From CAVCAD01 sp036653735 (lineage in GTDB: Bacteria; Bacillota_I; Bacilli_A; RF39; UBA660), in assembly GCA_036653735.1 (NCBI GenBank), contig JAVVTI010000009.1, positions 1-32,601 on the forward strand: DNA of 32,601 bases, given 5' to 3'. The notes under the pieces are model-generated. The model saw only the letters and a program-made list of their open reading frames with translations, searched no databases and was not told where the DNA came from. Shown piece after piece: positions 14,845 to 22,848 of this stretch (positions are counted from its first letter, which is position 1; each line of letters opens with the position of its first letter). A program made the translations under genes and the position numbers.

Positions 14845-15710
14845 TCCTCTACTTTCTCTTCTTCCTTACTTATATTTAATTTAGTTACTAAATTATTAGT
14901 AGCATACATATAATCAAGAGTCTTTTTAATATTTTCAGTATTAATCATCTCATTATCTATTTCTTCTATTAAAAAAGGAGTAGATATAATTATACATAGT
15001 AATTTCTTTTCTTCTATAGAAAGAGGAAATATTTCATTATATGTACTAAACATTAAATCAAAATTTAAATTAATATTACAGTTATATAATTTATATAAAT
15101 CAAGTATTGGTGTATCCACCATAAAATTATCCCAACTAATAAGATAATTCTTTTTCCCCATTATAAAATGCTTCATAGATAAGTTATTATGTAGTACACA
15201 TACTCTTTCTTTAGTTTTATTTTCTACCAATCTATACCATGCATCTGTTTCTTTTATACAATAATCTAGTGAATAATTAATAACAGAGTAGTTTCTCATT
15301 ATAAGATAGTGTGAAGGAGATGGATAAACCTCTGACTCTATCTTTGTTATTAACTCTTCGTAATACTTTTTTAAATATTCTATATTAGAAATAAGTCTTT
15401 CATATATTTTCTTATATTTATTCTTACTAACATCTTTATAAAAAGATGTATGATAATGTAACAGTGCTACTTCTTTAATAAGCTCTATTTCCTTATTACT
15501 TGTAGGTACTTTCTTTTCTTCTATATACTTAGTCTTAAAACCCCTCTCAGTTGATTCTAGAATCTTAGGAAAAGAAGTAAAACCTCTTGATGTTAAATAA
15601 TCAAATAACTCTTTTAAATGTACATTACTTTTTTTATATACATATTTCTTATTATCTTTAACTACTATTTTAGCTTTTCCTCTTATTTCAGTTATACTTT
15701 GTTTATTCAT
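14832..15710 (-). CDS. ysxE: CotS/YsxE-like spore-coat-associated pseudokinase
   Basis: A 292-residue protein of the CotS/aminoglycoside-phosphotransferase fold, the family found next to spoVID in Bacillus. An N-terminal lobe (KKYVYKKSN, LKELFDYL) precedes helices and a kinase-like core CVLHNNLSMKHFI (His174, Asn176) followed by LISWDNFMVDTPILDL (Asp194). An active kinase loop would read HxDxxxxN; here the catalytic Asp is Asn176 and the later Asn is His181, so it is probably catalytically dead, as many CotS-family members seem to be. It overlaps the spoVID-like gene by 8 bases. The YsxE name rests on this neighbourhood and the pattern. Confidence 0.75.
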   Translation of the reverse strand: MNKQSITEIRGKAKIVVKDNKKYVYKKSNVHLKELFDYLTSRGFTSFPKILESTERGFKTKYIEEKKVPTSNKEIELIKEVALLHYHTSFYKDVSKNKYKKIYERLISNIEYLKKYYEELITKIESEVYPSPSHYLIMRNYSVINYSLDYCIKETDAWYRLVENKTKERVCVLHNNLSMKHFIMGKKNYLISWDNFMVDTPILDLYKLYNCNINLNFDLMFSTYNEIFPLSIEEKKLLCIIISTPFLIEEIDNEMINTENIKKTLDYMYATNNLVTKLNISKEEEKVEEKGT

Positions 15711-16329
15711 TAGTAATAAAGGGTACTATAATTCTATCATTTACATTAACAGTTTCACTAGTATTATACTCTTTTAATACAGCAGCATCTATATTATATT
15801 TAGATGCTATAGTATCATAAGTATCATTATCTTTAGATATATATATCTTATAAGTTACAAAGTTATTAGAATCCTTTAAATTATTAGTAAGAACATTTAT
15901 ATTATCAATATTATTTATATTATTATTTTTAATAGTAGTATTATCTTTTATAGAAGTATTTTCTTTTTCCTCACTAAAATCATTTATTAACTCTTCTATA
16001 TTATCTCTTAATACTTCCTCATAATTAAGTTGCATCTTTATATCAAGAGATAAGGTATCTTTATTAAGTACATAAGAAAAATCATCTATTAATAACTCAA
16101 CTGTACTTTTATCAATTCTATCACCTAGTGCTATACTAAAAGGTATATCATATAGAAAATCTTCCTGTAAAACACTACCCATTGTTATTTTATAACTACC
16201 GCCTAATTTAAATGAACCTGTTATAATACCTTTCTCTATCTTATAATTATGTTTTAAAGATATATCAGTTATTTGATAAGCATTTGTTTTAAGAATGATA
16301 TTCTTTTTAAATGGAATTATTTCTTGCAT
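15703..16329 (-). CDS. spoVID: SpoVID-like LysM protein (spore morphogenesis)
   Basis: A 208-residue protein. The N-terminal beta-rich domain (about 1-115) has the pattern of the SpoVID/SipL spore-coat domain: SLKHNYKIEKGIITGSFKLGG, then a DIPFSIALGDRIDKS segment and repeated strands. A short Asn/Ile-rich linker leads to a C-terminal LysM domain (about 158-205: YISKDNDTYDTIASKYNID...NDRIIVPF). Bacillus SpoVID encases the forespore with coat proteins and is far longer; its acidic central region is missing here. The downstream ysxE-like gene reproduces the Bacillus spoVID-ysxE pair. An AGGAGG site precedes the ATG at 16329. A general LysM protein is the alternative. Confidence 0.75.
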   Translation of the reverse strand: MQEIIPFKKNIILKTNAYQITDISLKHNYKIEKGIITGSFKLGGSYKITMGSVLQEDFLYDIPFSIALGDRIDKSTVELLIDDFSYVLNKDTLSLDIKMQLNYEEVLRDNIEELINDFSEEKENTSIKDNTTIKNNNINNIDNINVLTNNLKDSNNFVTYKIYISKDNDTYDTIASKYNIDAAVLKEYNTSETVNVNDRIIVPFITNE

Positions 16330-16365
16330 ATATTTCCTCCTTACTTAATAGTATGAAAAAAACAC

Positions 16366-18669
16366 TTATTTATGAAATAAAGTATCATATATTTCTTTAT
16401 AATTTTTAATATAATGAATATTTATATTGCTTGTTTCATTATTAGTAAGACTCTCTATATCTTTCTTATTATTATATGGTATATAAAAGTCAGTAATATT
16501 ATGTGTTTTAGCTATTATTAGTTTTTCTTTTATACTTCCTACTCTAAGAATATCCCCTTTCAATGAGATTTCCCCTGTAAATAATATTTTATTATCTATT
16601 TTAATATTCTTTAAGTAACAAAGAATAGAAGTAGTAATAGATACTCCTGCTGAAGGACCATTTTTAAATATATCAGCATTTCTAAAGTTAATATGATAAG
16701 TCTTATTATTAAATATATCTTCACTAAGTTTAAATATATCTTTATTACTTCTTATATAACTAAATGATACATCTATACTCTCTTTAATTTCTTTGCCTAT
16801 AGCACCTGTTATAATTGTTTTCTCTTTACCAATATAACTAATAGTTTCTATATCTATTATATTCCCATAGTATGCATTTACACCTACAGCATGTATACAA
16901 GAAGTACTTTCTATAATATCCTTAGTATTAAATTTCTCATTTCCTAGTAGTTTCATTATATCATTTTGTTCTATATCTATAGATTTAATATTAGGATATT
17001 CTTTAATAGTTTTCCTTGTAATCTTATTAATTAATCTCTCTAAATGTCTAACACCAGATTCACAAGTATAATTATTAATTATCTTAAGAAGAGCTTCATC
17101 ACTTATCTTAAACTTCATACTAGATAAACCATTCTCTACTAAGATATTTTTAATTAAATAGTTCTTAGCTATATGAAGCTTTTCTTCACTTGTATAAGAA
17201 TTTATCTTAATTATTTCTAATCTATCATAAAGAGCTGCTGGTATTTTAGTTTCATCATTCGCAGTTAATATAAAAAATACATTACTTAAATCAATTTCTT
17301 CATTAATATAATTATCTACAAAGCGATTATTTTGTTTCTTATCAAGAATATCAAGAAGTATAGCAGTAGGATCTCCTTTATAATCTCTAGATATTTTATC
17401 AACTTCATCAAGAAGTATTACTGGATTATTTGCTTTAGCTTTAATAAGTGAAGTAACTATTTTACCAGGATTACTAGCAACATAAGTACGTCTATGACCA
17501 TTAAGTTCAGAAGGATCATTTAGACCCCCTAAAGATATTTTTGCAAATTTCCTACCTAAAGAATATGCAACCGAAGAAGCAAAAGTTGTTTTACCTACTC
17601 CAGCTGGTCCTACTAAACATATAATAGGACTTGGTGATACTCCGGAAAAATTTTTAACACTTATATATTCAAGTATTCTTAATTTAGCACTTATAAGTCC
17701 AAAATGATTCTCATTTAATTTCTTTTCAATCTTAGTTATATTTTTTTCTTCTTTAGATTCTTCTAAAAAAGGAAAAGATAATAAGAAATCAATATAGTTT
17801 TTAATAACTATAATTTCAGGACTTGTTTCAGGTGTTAAAGAAAATCTATTTATTTCCTTAATAACTTTATCTAGTATATAAGGAGGTAGTTTCTTATTAG
17901 ATAGAACATTATTAAAATATTCTATATCCTTATCTTGTACTTTTTCTTCGCCTAATTCTTTCTTAATTAATGATAATTTTTCTTTTAAAAGAAACTCTTT
18001 TTGACTCTTATCAAACGAATCCTCTAATTCTTTATCAAGTCTCTTATCAATATCATTAATAGCATTTTCTACATATAATTCCTTAATAAGCATTTTACTT
18101 CTACTTACTGCACTTGCATTTAGCATAAGAGATATCTTCTTCTCAAAAGTAAGTGGTAAAAAATTACTAATAAGATCTGTTAACTTTCCTAAATCCTCTA
18201 TATTCTTAATCTGATTCATAATAGAGTTTGATACTGAAGCATTATTATTAATAAAAAGTTCTACCGCTTTTTTAAGTTTTCTTAAGTAAGCAGTAGTTTC
18301 TACTTCATCCTCTTTAGAAGTATCAATCTTCTGAGTAATACATTCAAGTGCATCTTCATCATTAAAATAATTAATATAACTAAATACTTTTATTCTAGTC
18401 TTTCCATCTATAATAACTCTTAGTGAATTATTTGGTAACTTAATAGTACTTTTTATTACACCTACTACGCCTATCTTAGGAAGATCTTCAACATCAGGAG
18501 CCGTTTCTAACTCATTTAAAGGACATACTACTAGAATTTCTCCATTATAATTCTTCTTAGAATTTTCTATAGCTTTTTTACTTATATCATTATTTATTTC
18601 AAGTCTAACTTCTTGGTAAGGAAGTAATACTAGGTTTTTTAATAAAATAACCGGCAAATTATTTTTCAT
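16366..18669 (-). CDS. lon: ATP-dependent protease Lon (LonA type)
   Basis: Cytosolic AAA+ serine protease that degrades damaged and regulatory proteins. The 767 residues show the N-terminal substrate domain (LPVILLKNLVLLPYQEV), a coiled-coil region, the ATPase with Walker A GPAGVGKTT (354-362) and Walker B PVILLDEVDKI, and a C-terminal protease domain with catalytic Ser673 (NGPSAGVS) and Lys714 (VGSIKEKL). Length is typical. AGGAGG precedes the ATG at 18669. No CIRCE or other heat-shock operator was seen; a moderate SigA-type promoter lies upstream. It heads the unit lon-spoVID-ysxE. Confidence 0.98.
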   Translation of the reverse strand: MKNNLPVILLKNLVLLPYQEVRLEINNDISKKAIENSKKNYNGEILVVCPLNELETAPDVEDLPKIGVVGVIKSTIKLPNNSLRVIIDGKTRIKVFSYINYFNDEDALECITQKIDTSKEDEVETTAYLRKLKKAVELFINNNASVSNSIMNQIKNIEDLGKLTDLISNFLPLTFEKKISLMLNASAVSRSKMLIKELYVENAINDIDKRLDKELEDSFDKSQKEFLLKEKLSLIKKELGEEKVQDKDIEYFNNVLSNKKLPPYILDKVIKEINRFSLTPETSPEIIVIKNYIDFLLSFPFLEESKEEKNITKIEKKLNENHFGLISAKLRILEYISVKNFSGVSPSPIICLVGPAGVGKTTFASSVAYSLGRKFAKISLGGLNDPSELNGHRRTYVASNPGKIVTSLIKAKANNPVILLDEVDKISRDYKGDPTAILLDILDKKQNNRFVDNYINEEIDLSNVFFILTANDETKIPAALYDRLEIIKINSYTSEEKLHIAKNYLIKNILVENGLSSMKFKISDEALLKIINNYTCESGVRHLERLINKITRKTIKEYPNIKSIDIEQNDIMKLLGNEKFNTKDIIESTSCIHAVGVNAYYGNIIDIETISYIGKEKTIITGAIGKEIKESIDVSFSYIRSNKDIFKLSEDIFNNKTYHINFRNADIFKNGPSAGVSITTSILCYLKNIKIDNKILFTGEISLKGDILRVGSIKEKLIIAKTHNITDFYIPYNNKKDIESLTNNETSNINIHYIKNYKEIYDTLFHK

Positions 18670-18694
18670 GAAATTACCTCCTACTTAGTTAGTT

Positions 18695-18723
18695 ATTATA
18701 TATAATATAATCTTAAAAGTAAA
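18695..18723 (-). promoter_or_regulatory. Likely SigA-type promoter of lon
   Basis: On the minus strand -35 TTTACT (18718-18723, four of six consensus bases), 17-base spacer and perfect -10 TATAAT (18695-18700), 26 bases before the lon ATG. Confidence 0.6.
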
Positions 18724-18757
18724 GGCAAAAAAGACATTTCATTTCAATTTATTAATT

Positions 18758-18801
18758 AAAATTATAAATCAAGTTAATTCTTATCTTAAATTTATAATTT
18801 T
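18758..18801. repeat. 12-bp AT-only inverted repeat between holA and lon
   Basis: AAAATTATAAAT (18758-18769) and ATTTATAATTTT (18790-18801), 20 bases apart, in the 184-base gap between holA and lon. With no G or C it would be a weak hairpin; it may help end the uvrC-holA transcript. A smaller 7-bp hairpin (18826-18832 with 18837-18843) lies nearer holA. Chance is a real possibility in such AT-rich DNA. Confidence 0.3.
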
Positions 18802-18853
18802 ATACTATTATTTATCATAATAATCTTAGTAAAAACTTACTAAAACATTAATA

Positions 18854-19783
18854 TTATATTTCTAAAAAAAACATTTTAAGAGCATCCCTTTTATCAATAA
18901 TACCTGTTTTTATATATTTATCAGTCTTATAACACATAAGTAAAATGTTTTCTAACTTCTCTTGTGTAAAATTATCTTTCCTCTCACATATAAGTTTTAT
19001 TCTATATGGATGAACCTTTAAAGTATAAGCTATTTTATCTTGTGCAACCCCATCTTTTTTAAGTAAAAGAACTTGTAGAAATAATCTAAACTGACTAGCT
19101 ATTAAAGAAAGTAATTTAATCTCATCCTCTCCTAGGTATAATAAATCATCAAGTAATATAAATATATTATCATAATCTTTCATAACACATGCATCAACTA
19201 ACTTAAATACATTATTAACAGGTACTTTACTACTTACCTCCATTACATCTTTAGATGTAATATGTTTATCATTATATTTATATAGTTTTAATTTCTCAAT
19301 CTCACTAACTATAAGTGATGGACAAGCCTCATAATAAGAAGATAATTTATTTAATGCATCTCTATCTACTTTATAATTTTCTTGATTAAAAGAACTATCA
19401 GCAAATAAATATATTCCTTTATTATCTAACTTATTAAATATAATTGTCTTACTTTTCTTAAGAAGAGATTTGATTATAGTTTTTCTTTCATCTAGTTTAA
19501 CTAAATTAACTATAATAAATAAATAAGTACTCTCATTTATATTATCTAACACCTTAAGAAGGATCTTTTCATTATCTTTATTATATAAAAAAGTATCAGC
19601 ATCTTTTAAAACAATTCCTTTACTTTCCATAAACAAATCCATATATAAAAAGTCTTCCAAAAACAAATCTATATTAGATGATGAATCATAATATGATACA
19701 TTAGTTAAAGATAATTCTTTAAGTTTATTAACTAAAAAATTTTCTATTTGAATATTCTCAGTTCCATATATTAAATATATCAT
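18854..19783 (-). CDS. holA: DNA polymerase III subunit delta
   Basis: Subunit of the clamp loader that opens the beta clamp. The 309-residue protein follows the HolA/YqeN pattern: MIYLIYGTENIQIENFL at the start, an inactive AAA+-like domain (ESKGIVLKDADTFL, STYLFIIV), a middle helical domain, and a C-terminal collar domain with ASQFRLFLQVLLLKK, LKVHPYRIKL and a KTGIIDKRDALKMFFLEI ending. AGGAG precedes the ATG at 19783. It follows the RnfC-like gene by 8 bases and is the last gene of uvrC - RnfC-like - holA. Confidence 0.93.
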   Translation of the reverse strand: MIYLIYGTENIQIENFLVNKLKELSLTNVSYYDSSSNIDLFLEDFLYMDLFMESKGIVLKDADTFLYNKDNEKILLKVLDNINESTYLFIIVNLVKLDERKTIIKSLLKKSKTIIFNKLDNKGIYLFADSSFNQENYKVDRDALNKLSSYYEACPSLIVSEIEKLKLYKYNDKHITSKDVMEVSSKVPVNNVFKLVDACVMKDYDNIFILLDDLLYLGEDEIKLLSLIASQFRLFLQVLLLKKDGVAQDKIAYTLKVHPYRIKLICERKDNFTQEKLENILLMCYKTDKYIKTGIIDKRDALKMFFLEI

Positions 19784-19791
19784 AAATACTC

Positions 19792-20658
19792 CTATAAAAC
19801 TTCTATATATCTAACATCTTTTGTTATAATAACTTTTTCACTTACCTCAAGAATACTATTTCCATATATCATAATTTTAGAATTAGTATCTATTTCCAAA
19901 TGCTTTAATACATTAAATACATTACTACCTAATTTAACTAATAAAAGAATACTCTTTTTATTATAGTTAATAGTTATATACTTATTCTTAGGCATAATAT
20001 TATATTTAAGTAAATTATATATCTCAAGTATATCATTTATATCCATTAATATATTTTCTTTTTTCTTACTTATATTAGTAAGTGCTTTATCACTTATATT
20101 AATAGTTTCTATATTATAATAAGTCCCAATATAATTATTAAGTTCCTCTAACAGATCTTTATTTTTAATTACTATAAAAACCTTATCTAATTTATATATA
20201 CTCTTTAATGTATCAAGTGCTTCTAAAAACAAAGTACAATTATTTCTAATTAAGAAAGAATCACATAGATCACAATGAGAATAATTATATGTAGCATAAA
20301 GAATCTTCTTACTTGTAAAATTAATAGAAATACCATACATAGAAAGTATTTCACTTACTTCTTTTCTCTTAAATGATATATTATCATTAATAACACCAGT
20401 ATGTTTATACTTATTTTCCTTAAAATTATTTTCAACTACTAAAGCTTTACTCATATTATTAGTAGCAAGTATTTCTGATGTACCTATAACTTTGCCAGAA
20501 ACATATGAATAATATTTCTCATTTTTAAAATTACCAAATACTTCATAAGTTAATATATTTTTATTTTGATTAATTAATATATTAGTATTTTCTTTAATAG
20601 GAATATAAACAAAGTCCGGTGTTATATAAGTTTTTAAAATTTCTTCTTGTTTTTTCAT
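19792..20658 (-). CDS. Degenerate RnfC-like protein without iron-sulfur domain
   Basis: A 288-residue protein whose order of motifs resembles RnfC, the NADH-side subunit of Rnf complexes. An N-terminal barrel-sandwich-like part (FVYIPIKENTNILINQNKN, then YSYVSGKVIGTS, then SKALVVENN) corresponds to the RnfC pattern of Gly/Lys-rich turn, HASVSGKV and ENDG. Next, ILYATYNYSHCDLCDSFLIR, then EALDTLKSIYKLDKVFIVIKNK fits the RnfC INAAECEPYLTAD...ALGVKKVYIGIEDNK region, but the key ECEP is replaced. A late KLGSNVFNVLKHLEID part fits the usual GTPISDLI region. The ferredoxin-type Cys clusters are absent. It overlaps uvrC by 4 bases. Function is unknown; the assignment rests on pattern only. Confidence 0.5.
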   Translation of the reverse strand: MKKQEEILKTYITPDFVYIPIKENTNILINQNKNILTYEVFGNFKNEKYYSYVSGKVIGTSEILATNNMSKALVVENNFKENKYKHTGVINDNISFKRKEVSEILSMYGISINFTSKKILYATYNYSHCDLCDSFLIRNNCTLFLEALDTLKSIYKLDKVFIVIKNKDLLEELNNYIGTYYNIETINISDKALTNISKKKENILMDINDILEIYNLLKYNIMPKNKYITINYNKKSILLLVKLGSNVFNVLKHLEIDTNSKIMIYGNSILEVSEKVIITKDVRYIEVL

Positions 20659-22427
20659 GACTTTTCTCCTTTATCATTATATCTTAAATATTTTACTAAT
20701 TCAATAGCAACATCCCTAGGTATTACTTTTGATATTTCCTCTACTGATGCTTGTCTTAAGTTTTTAACTGAAGAAAAAGCTTTAATAAGTTTCTTTCTTC
20801 TTTTTACTCCTATACCCGGAACATTATCTATTTCACTTTTTATAGCCGCAGTACTTCTTAAAGATTTATGATATTCAATAGTATATCTATGTACTTCATC
20901 ACTCATTCTAGTTAGAAATAAAAAGAGTTCACTTGATTTATCAACATTTAATACTTGATTATTTTCTCCATCTATCAAATATGCTGCACAGTGTTTATCA
21001 TCTTTAAATATACCACACAATCTAATAGAAAGTTTTAATTCATTTAATACAGCTTTAGCAGCATTAATTTGATTAATACCTCCATCTACTATTATTAACT
21101 CAGGTAACTCTTTTTTTTCTAATAATAGTTTATAATATCTTCTATAAATTACTTCCTTCATACAAAGTACATCATCATTTACCTCAGTACTTATTTTAAA
21201 CTTCCTATATTCATTTTTAGCCTTTTCTCCATCAATAAATACTACCATACCACTAACTGTAAACGTACCAAATAAATTAGAATTATCAAAGACTTCTATT
21301 CTAGAAAGTTTATCCATATTAAGTAAATTTTTAAGTAAATTATTAGCCTTATAATTTTTATCACTATTTAATGCTATTAACTGTTTATTATTTTCATATG
21401 CTACCTCTGCATTCTTCTCACATAAATCATAAAGTCTCTTCTTTATTCCTCTTTGTACACTAATAACCTTACTATTTATCACCTTACTTATTATCTCACA
21501 GTCTACTATTAAAGGTACTATAACTTCCCTTGGTACTATATTTTTCTTTAGATAAAAAGAAGCAATATAATATTCAAGTTCATTTTTTAAATCACTAATA
21601 ATAGGTTTAATCTTTGAATGATTACCTACTAATTTACCATTTCTTAAAAAGAAAATCTCTATAGAAATAAAACCATCTTTTTCATAACAAGCAAAAATAT
21701 CTCGCGTTATACCATCATTTATTTCTACTTTTTGATTATTAAAAGAATTTTTTAAAAAATCATATTCTTCTTTTAAAGATAAAGCATCTTCATACTGCAT
21801 ATTACTAGAAAATAGTTCTAGTTTCTCTTTCATTTTATTAAGTAATATTTCAGTTTTACCACTTAGTATCTGTGATATTTCATCTACATATGGTTTTGAT
21901 TCTGCATCTTTATTAATACAATAACCAAGACACTGATTTATATGATAATAAAGACACACCTTCTTAGGCATCCTATCACATTTTTTTAATGGATATAATC
22001 TATTAATAGAGTTTACTAAACGCCTTGCTGCATATACATTAGGAAAAGGCCCATATAATCTTCTACTTTTCTTAATGATATTTAACTCTCTTCTTACTAT
22101 TATTCTAGGATACTTCTCATTTGTTATTTCAATATAAGGATAACTCTTATCATCCTTAAGAAGTATATTATATTTAGGATTATATTCTTTTATTAAATTA
22201 AGCTCTAATATAAAAGCTTCTACTTCACTAGATGTTACTATATATTCAAACCTACTTACTTCATGAACCATTATTTCTGTTTTACCTGTTACTTTACCAG
22301 TAAAATAACTTCTAAGTCTATTTTGTAAATTCTTAGCTTTACCAATATATATAATAATACCACTAGAATTAATCATCTTGTAACATCCACTTTTCTTAGG
22401 TACTAGCATTAATTCATTTTTAAACAT
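20655..22427 (-). CDS. uvrC: Excinuclease ABC subunit C
   Basis: Dual-incision nuclease of nucleotide excision repair, acting with UvrA and UvrB. The 590-residue protein has the GIY-YIG nuclease domain (SGCYKMINSSGIIIYIGKAKNLQNRLRSYF region at 13-42), a Cys-containing middle part (KKVCLYYHINQCLGYC), the UVR domain that contacts UvrB (YEDALSLKEEYDFLKN), the RNase H-like second nuclease domain (IEVFDNSNLFGTFTVSGMVVF, LIIVDGGINQINAA) and a C-terminal helix-hairpin-helix pair (IDNVPGIGVKRRKKLIKAF). AGGAGG lies five bases before the ATG. Its TGA stop overlaps the next ATG. First gene of its operon. Confidence 0.97.
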   Translation of the reverse strand: MFKNELMLVPKKSGCYKMINSSGIIIYIGKAKNLQNRLRSYFTGKVTGKTEIMVHEVSRFEYIVTSSEVEAFILELNLIKEYNPKYNILLKDDKSYPYIEITNEKYPRIIVRRELNIIKKSRRLYGPFPNVYAARRLVNSINRLYPLKKCDRMPKKVCLYYHINQCLGYCINKDAESKPYVDEISQILSGKTEILLNKMKEKLELFSSNMQYEDALSLKEEYDFLKNSFNNQKVEINDGITRDIFACYEKDGFISIEIFFLRNGKLVGNHSKIKPIISDLKNELEYYIASFYLKKNIVPREVIVPLIVDCEIISKVINSKVISVQRGIKKRLYDLCEKNAEVAYENNKQLIALNSDKNYKANNLLKNLLNMDKLSRIEVFDNSNLFGTFTVSGMVVFIDGEKAKNEYRKFKISTEVNDDVLCMKEVIYRRYYKLLLEKKELPELIIVDGGINQINAAKAVLNELKLSIRLCGIFKDDKHCAAYLIDGENNQVLNVDKSSELFLFLTRMSDEVHRYTIEYHKSLRSTAAIKSEIDNVPGIGVKRRKKLIKAFSSVKNLRQASVEEISKVIPRDVAIELVKYLRYNDKGEKS

Positions 22428-22459
22428 AATAACCTCCTATATATATTTTAACATTTTTA

Positions 22460-22468
22460 TGAGATAAT
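22460..22468 (+). promoter_or_regulatory. Extended -10 promoter of the YigZ-like gene
   Basis: TGAGATAAT on the plus strand fits TGnTATAAT with one mismatch and ends seven bases before the ATG at 22476. Transcription would start at or next to the start codon, giving a leaderless or nearly leaderless mRNA. Confidence 0.5.
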
Positions 22469-22475
22469 ATAAACT

Positions 22476-22811
22476 ATGAAAACAAGTTATATAGAAATTA
22501 AAAAGTCAAAGTTTTATGGATATGCTTATAAAGTTACTTCTGTAACAGAAGTAAACATTATTTTAAATGAGTTAAAACTATCTAATAAGAAATCTTCTCA
22601 TATTGTATATGCCTATAAAATAAATAGTAATATTAAGAAATATGAAGATAAAGAACCCTCAGGTACATCTGGAAGTCAGATACTTAATATAATAGAAAAG
22701 AAAAACTTAGATAACATATTAATAGTTGTAATAAGATATTTTGGCGGAACTCTTCTAGGAGTAGGAAACCTCGCTAAAGCATATAGAACCTGCTGTATTA
22801 ATCTATTTTAA
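22476..22811 (+). CDS. Shortened YigZ/IMPACT-family protein
   Basis: A 111-residue protein that matches the N-terminal UPF0029 domain of YigZ/YvyE/IMPACT: IEIKKSKFYGYAYKV, SSHIVYAYKI, EDKEPSGTSGSQILNII and ILIVVIRYFGGTLLGVGNLAKAYRTC. Family members are usually about 200 residues with a second ferredoxin-like domain (DUF1949), which is absent; the gene stops after the first domain and a terminator follows at once. Related proteins bind ribosomes or interact with Gcn2-type regulation, but no bacterial function is settled. No ribosome site is visible before the ATG, and the promoter is adjacent. It diverges from uvrC. Confidence 0.88.
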   Translation: MKTSYIEIKKSKFYGYAYKVTSVTEVNIILNELKLSNKKSSHIVYAYKINSNIKKYEDKEPSGTSGSQILNIIEKKNLDNILIVVIRYFGGTLLGVGNLAKAYRTCCINLF

Positions 22812-22841
22812 AAGCATATATAAACTAATATATATGCTTTT
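22810..22841. terminator. Terminator between the YigZ-like gene and the tethered protein gene
   Basis: Stem of 13 bp, AAAAGCATATATA (22810-22822) and TATATATGCTTTT (22829-22841), with a 6-base loop. It overlaps the plus-strand stop codon and ends in TTTTATTATTTTT, a good plus-strand terminator. On the minus strand the T-run is short, so termination of the pheS-to-22849 transcript may be weaker. Confidence 0.75.
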
Positions 22842-22848
22842 ATTATTT

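Noticed and set aside
20647..20871. Plus-strand open frame opposite the end of uvrC
   Set aside because: Antisense to the conserved helix-hairpin-helix region of UvrC.
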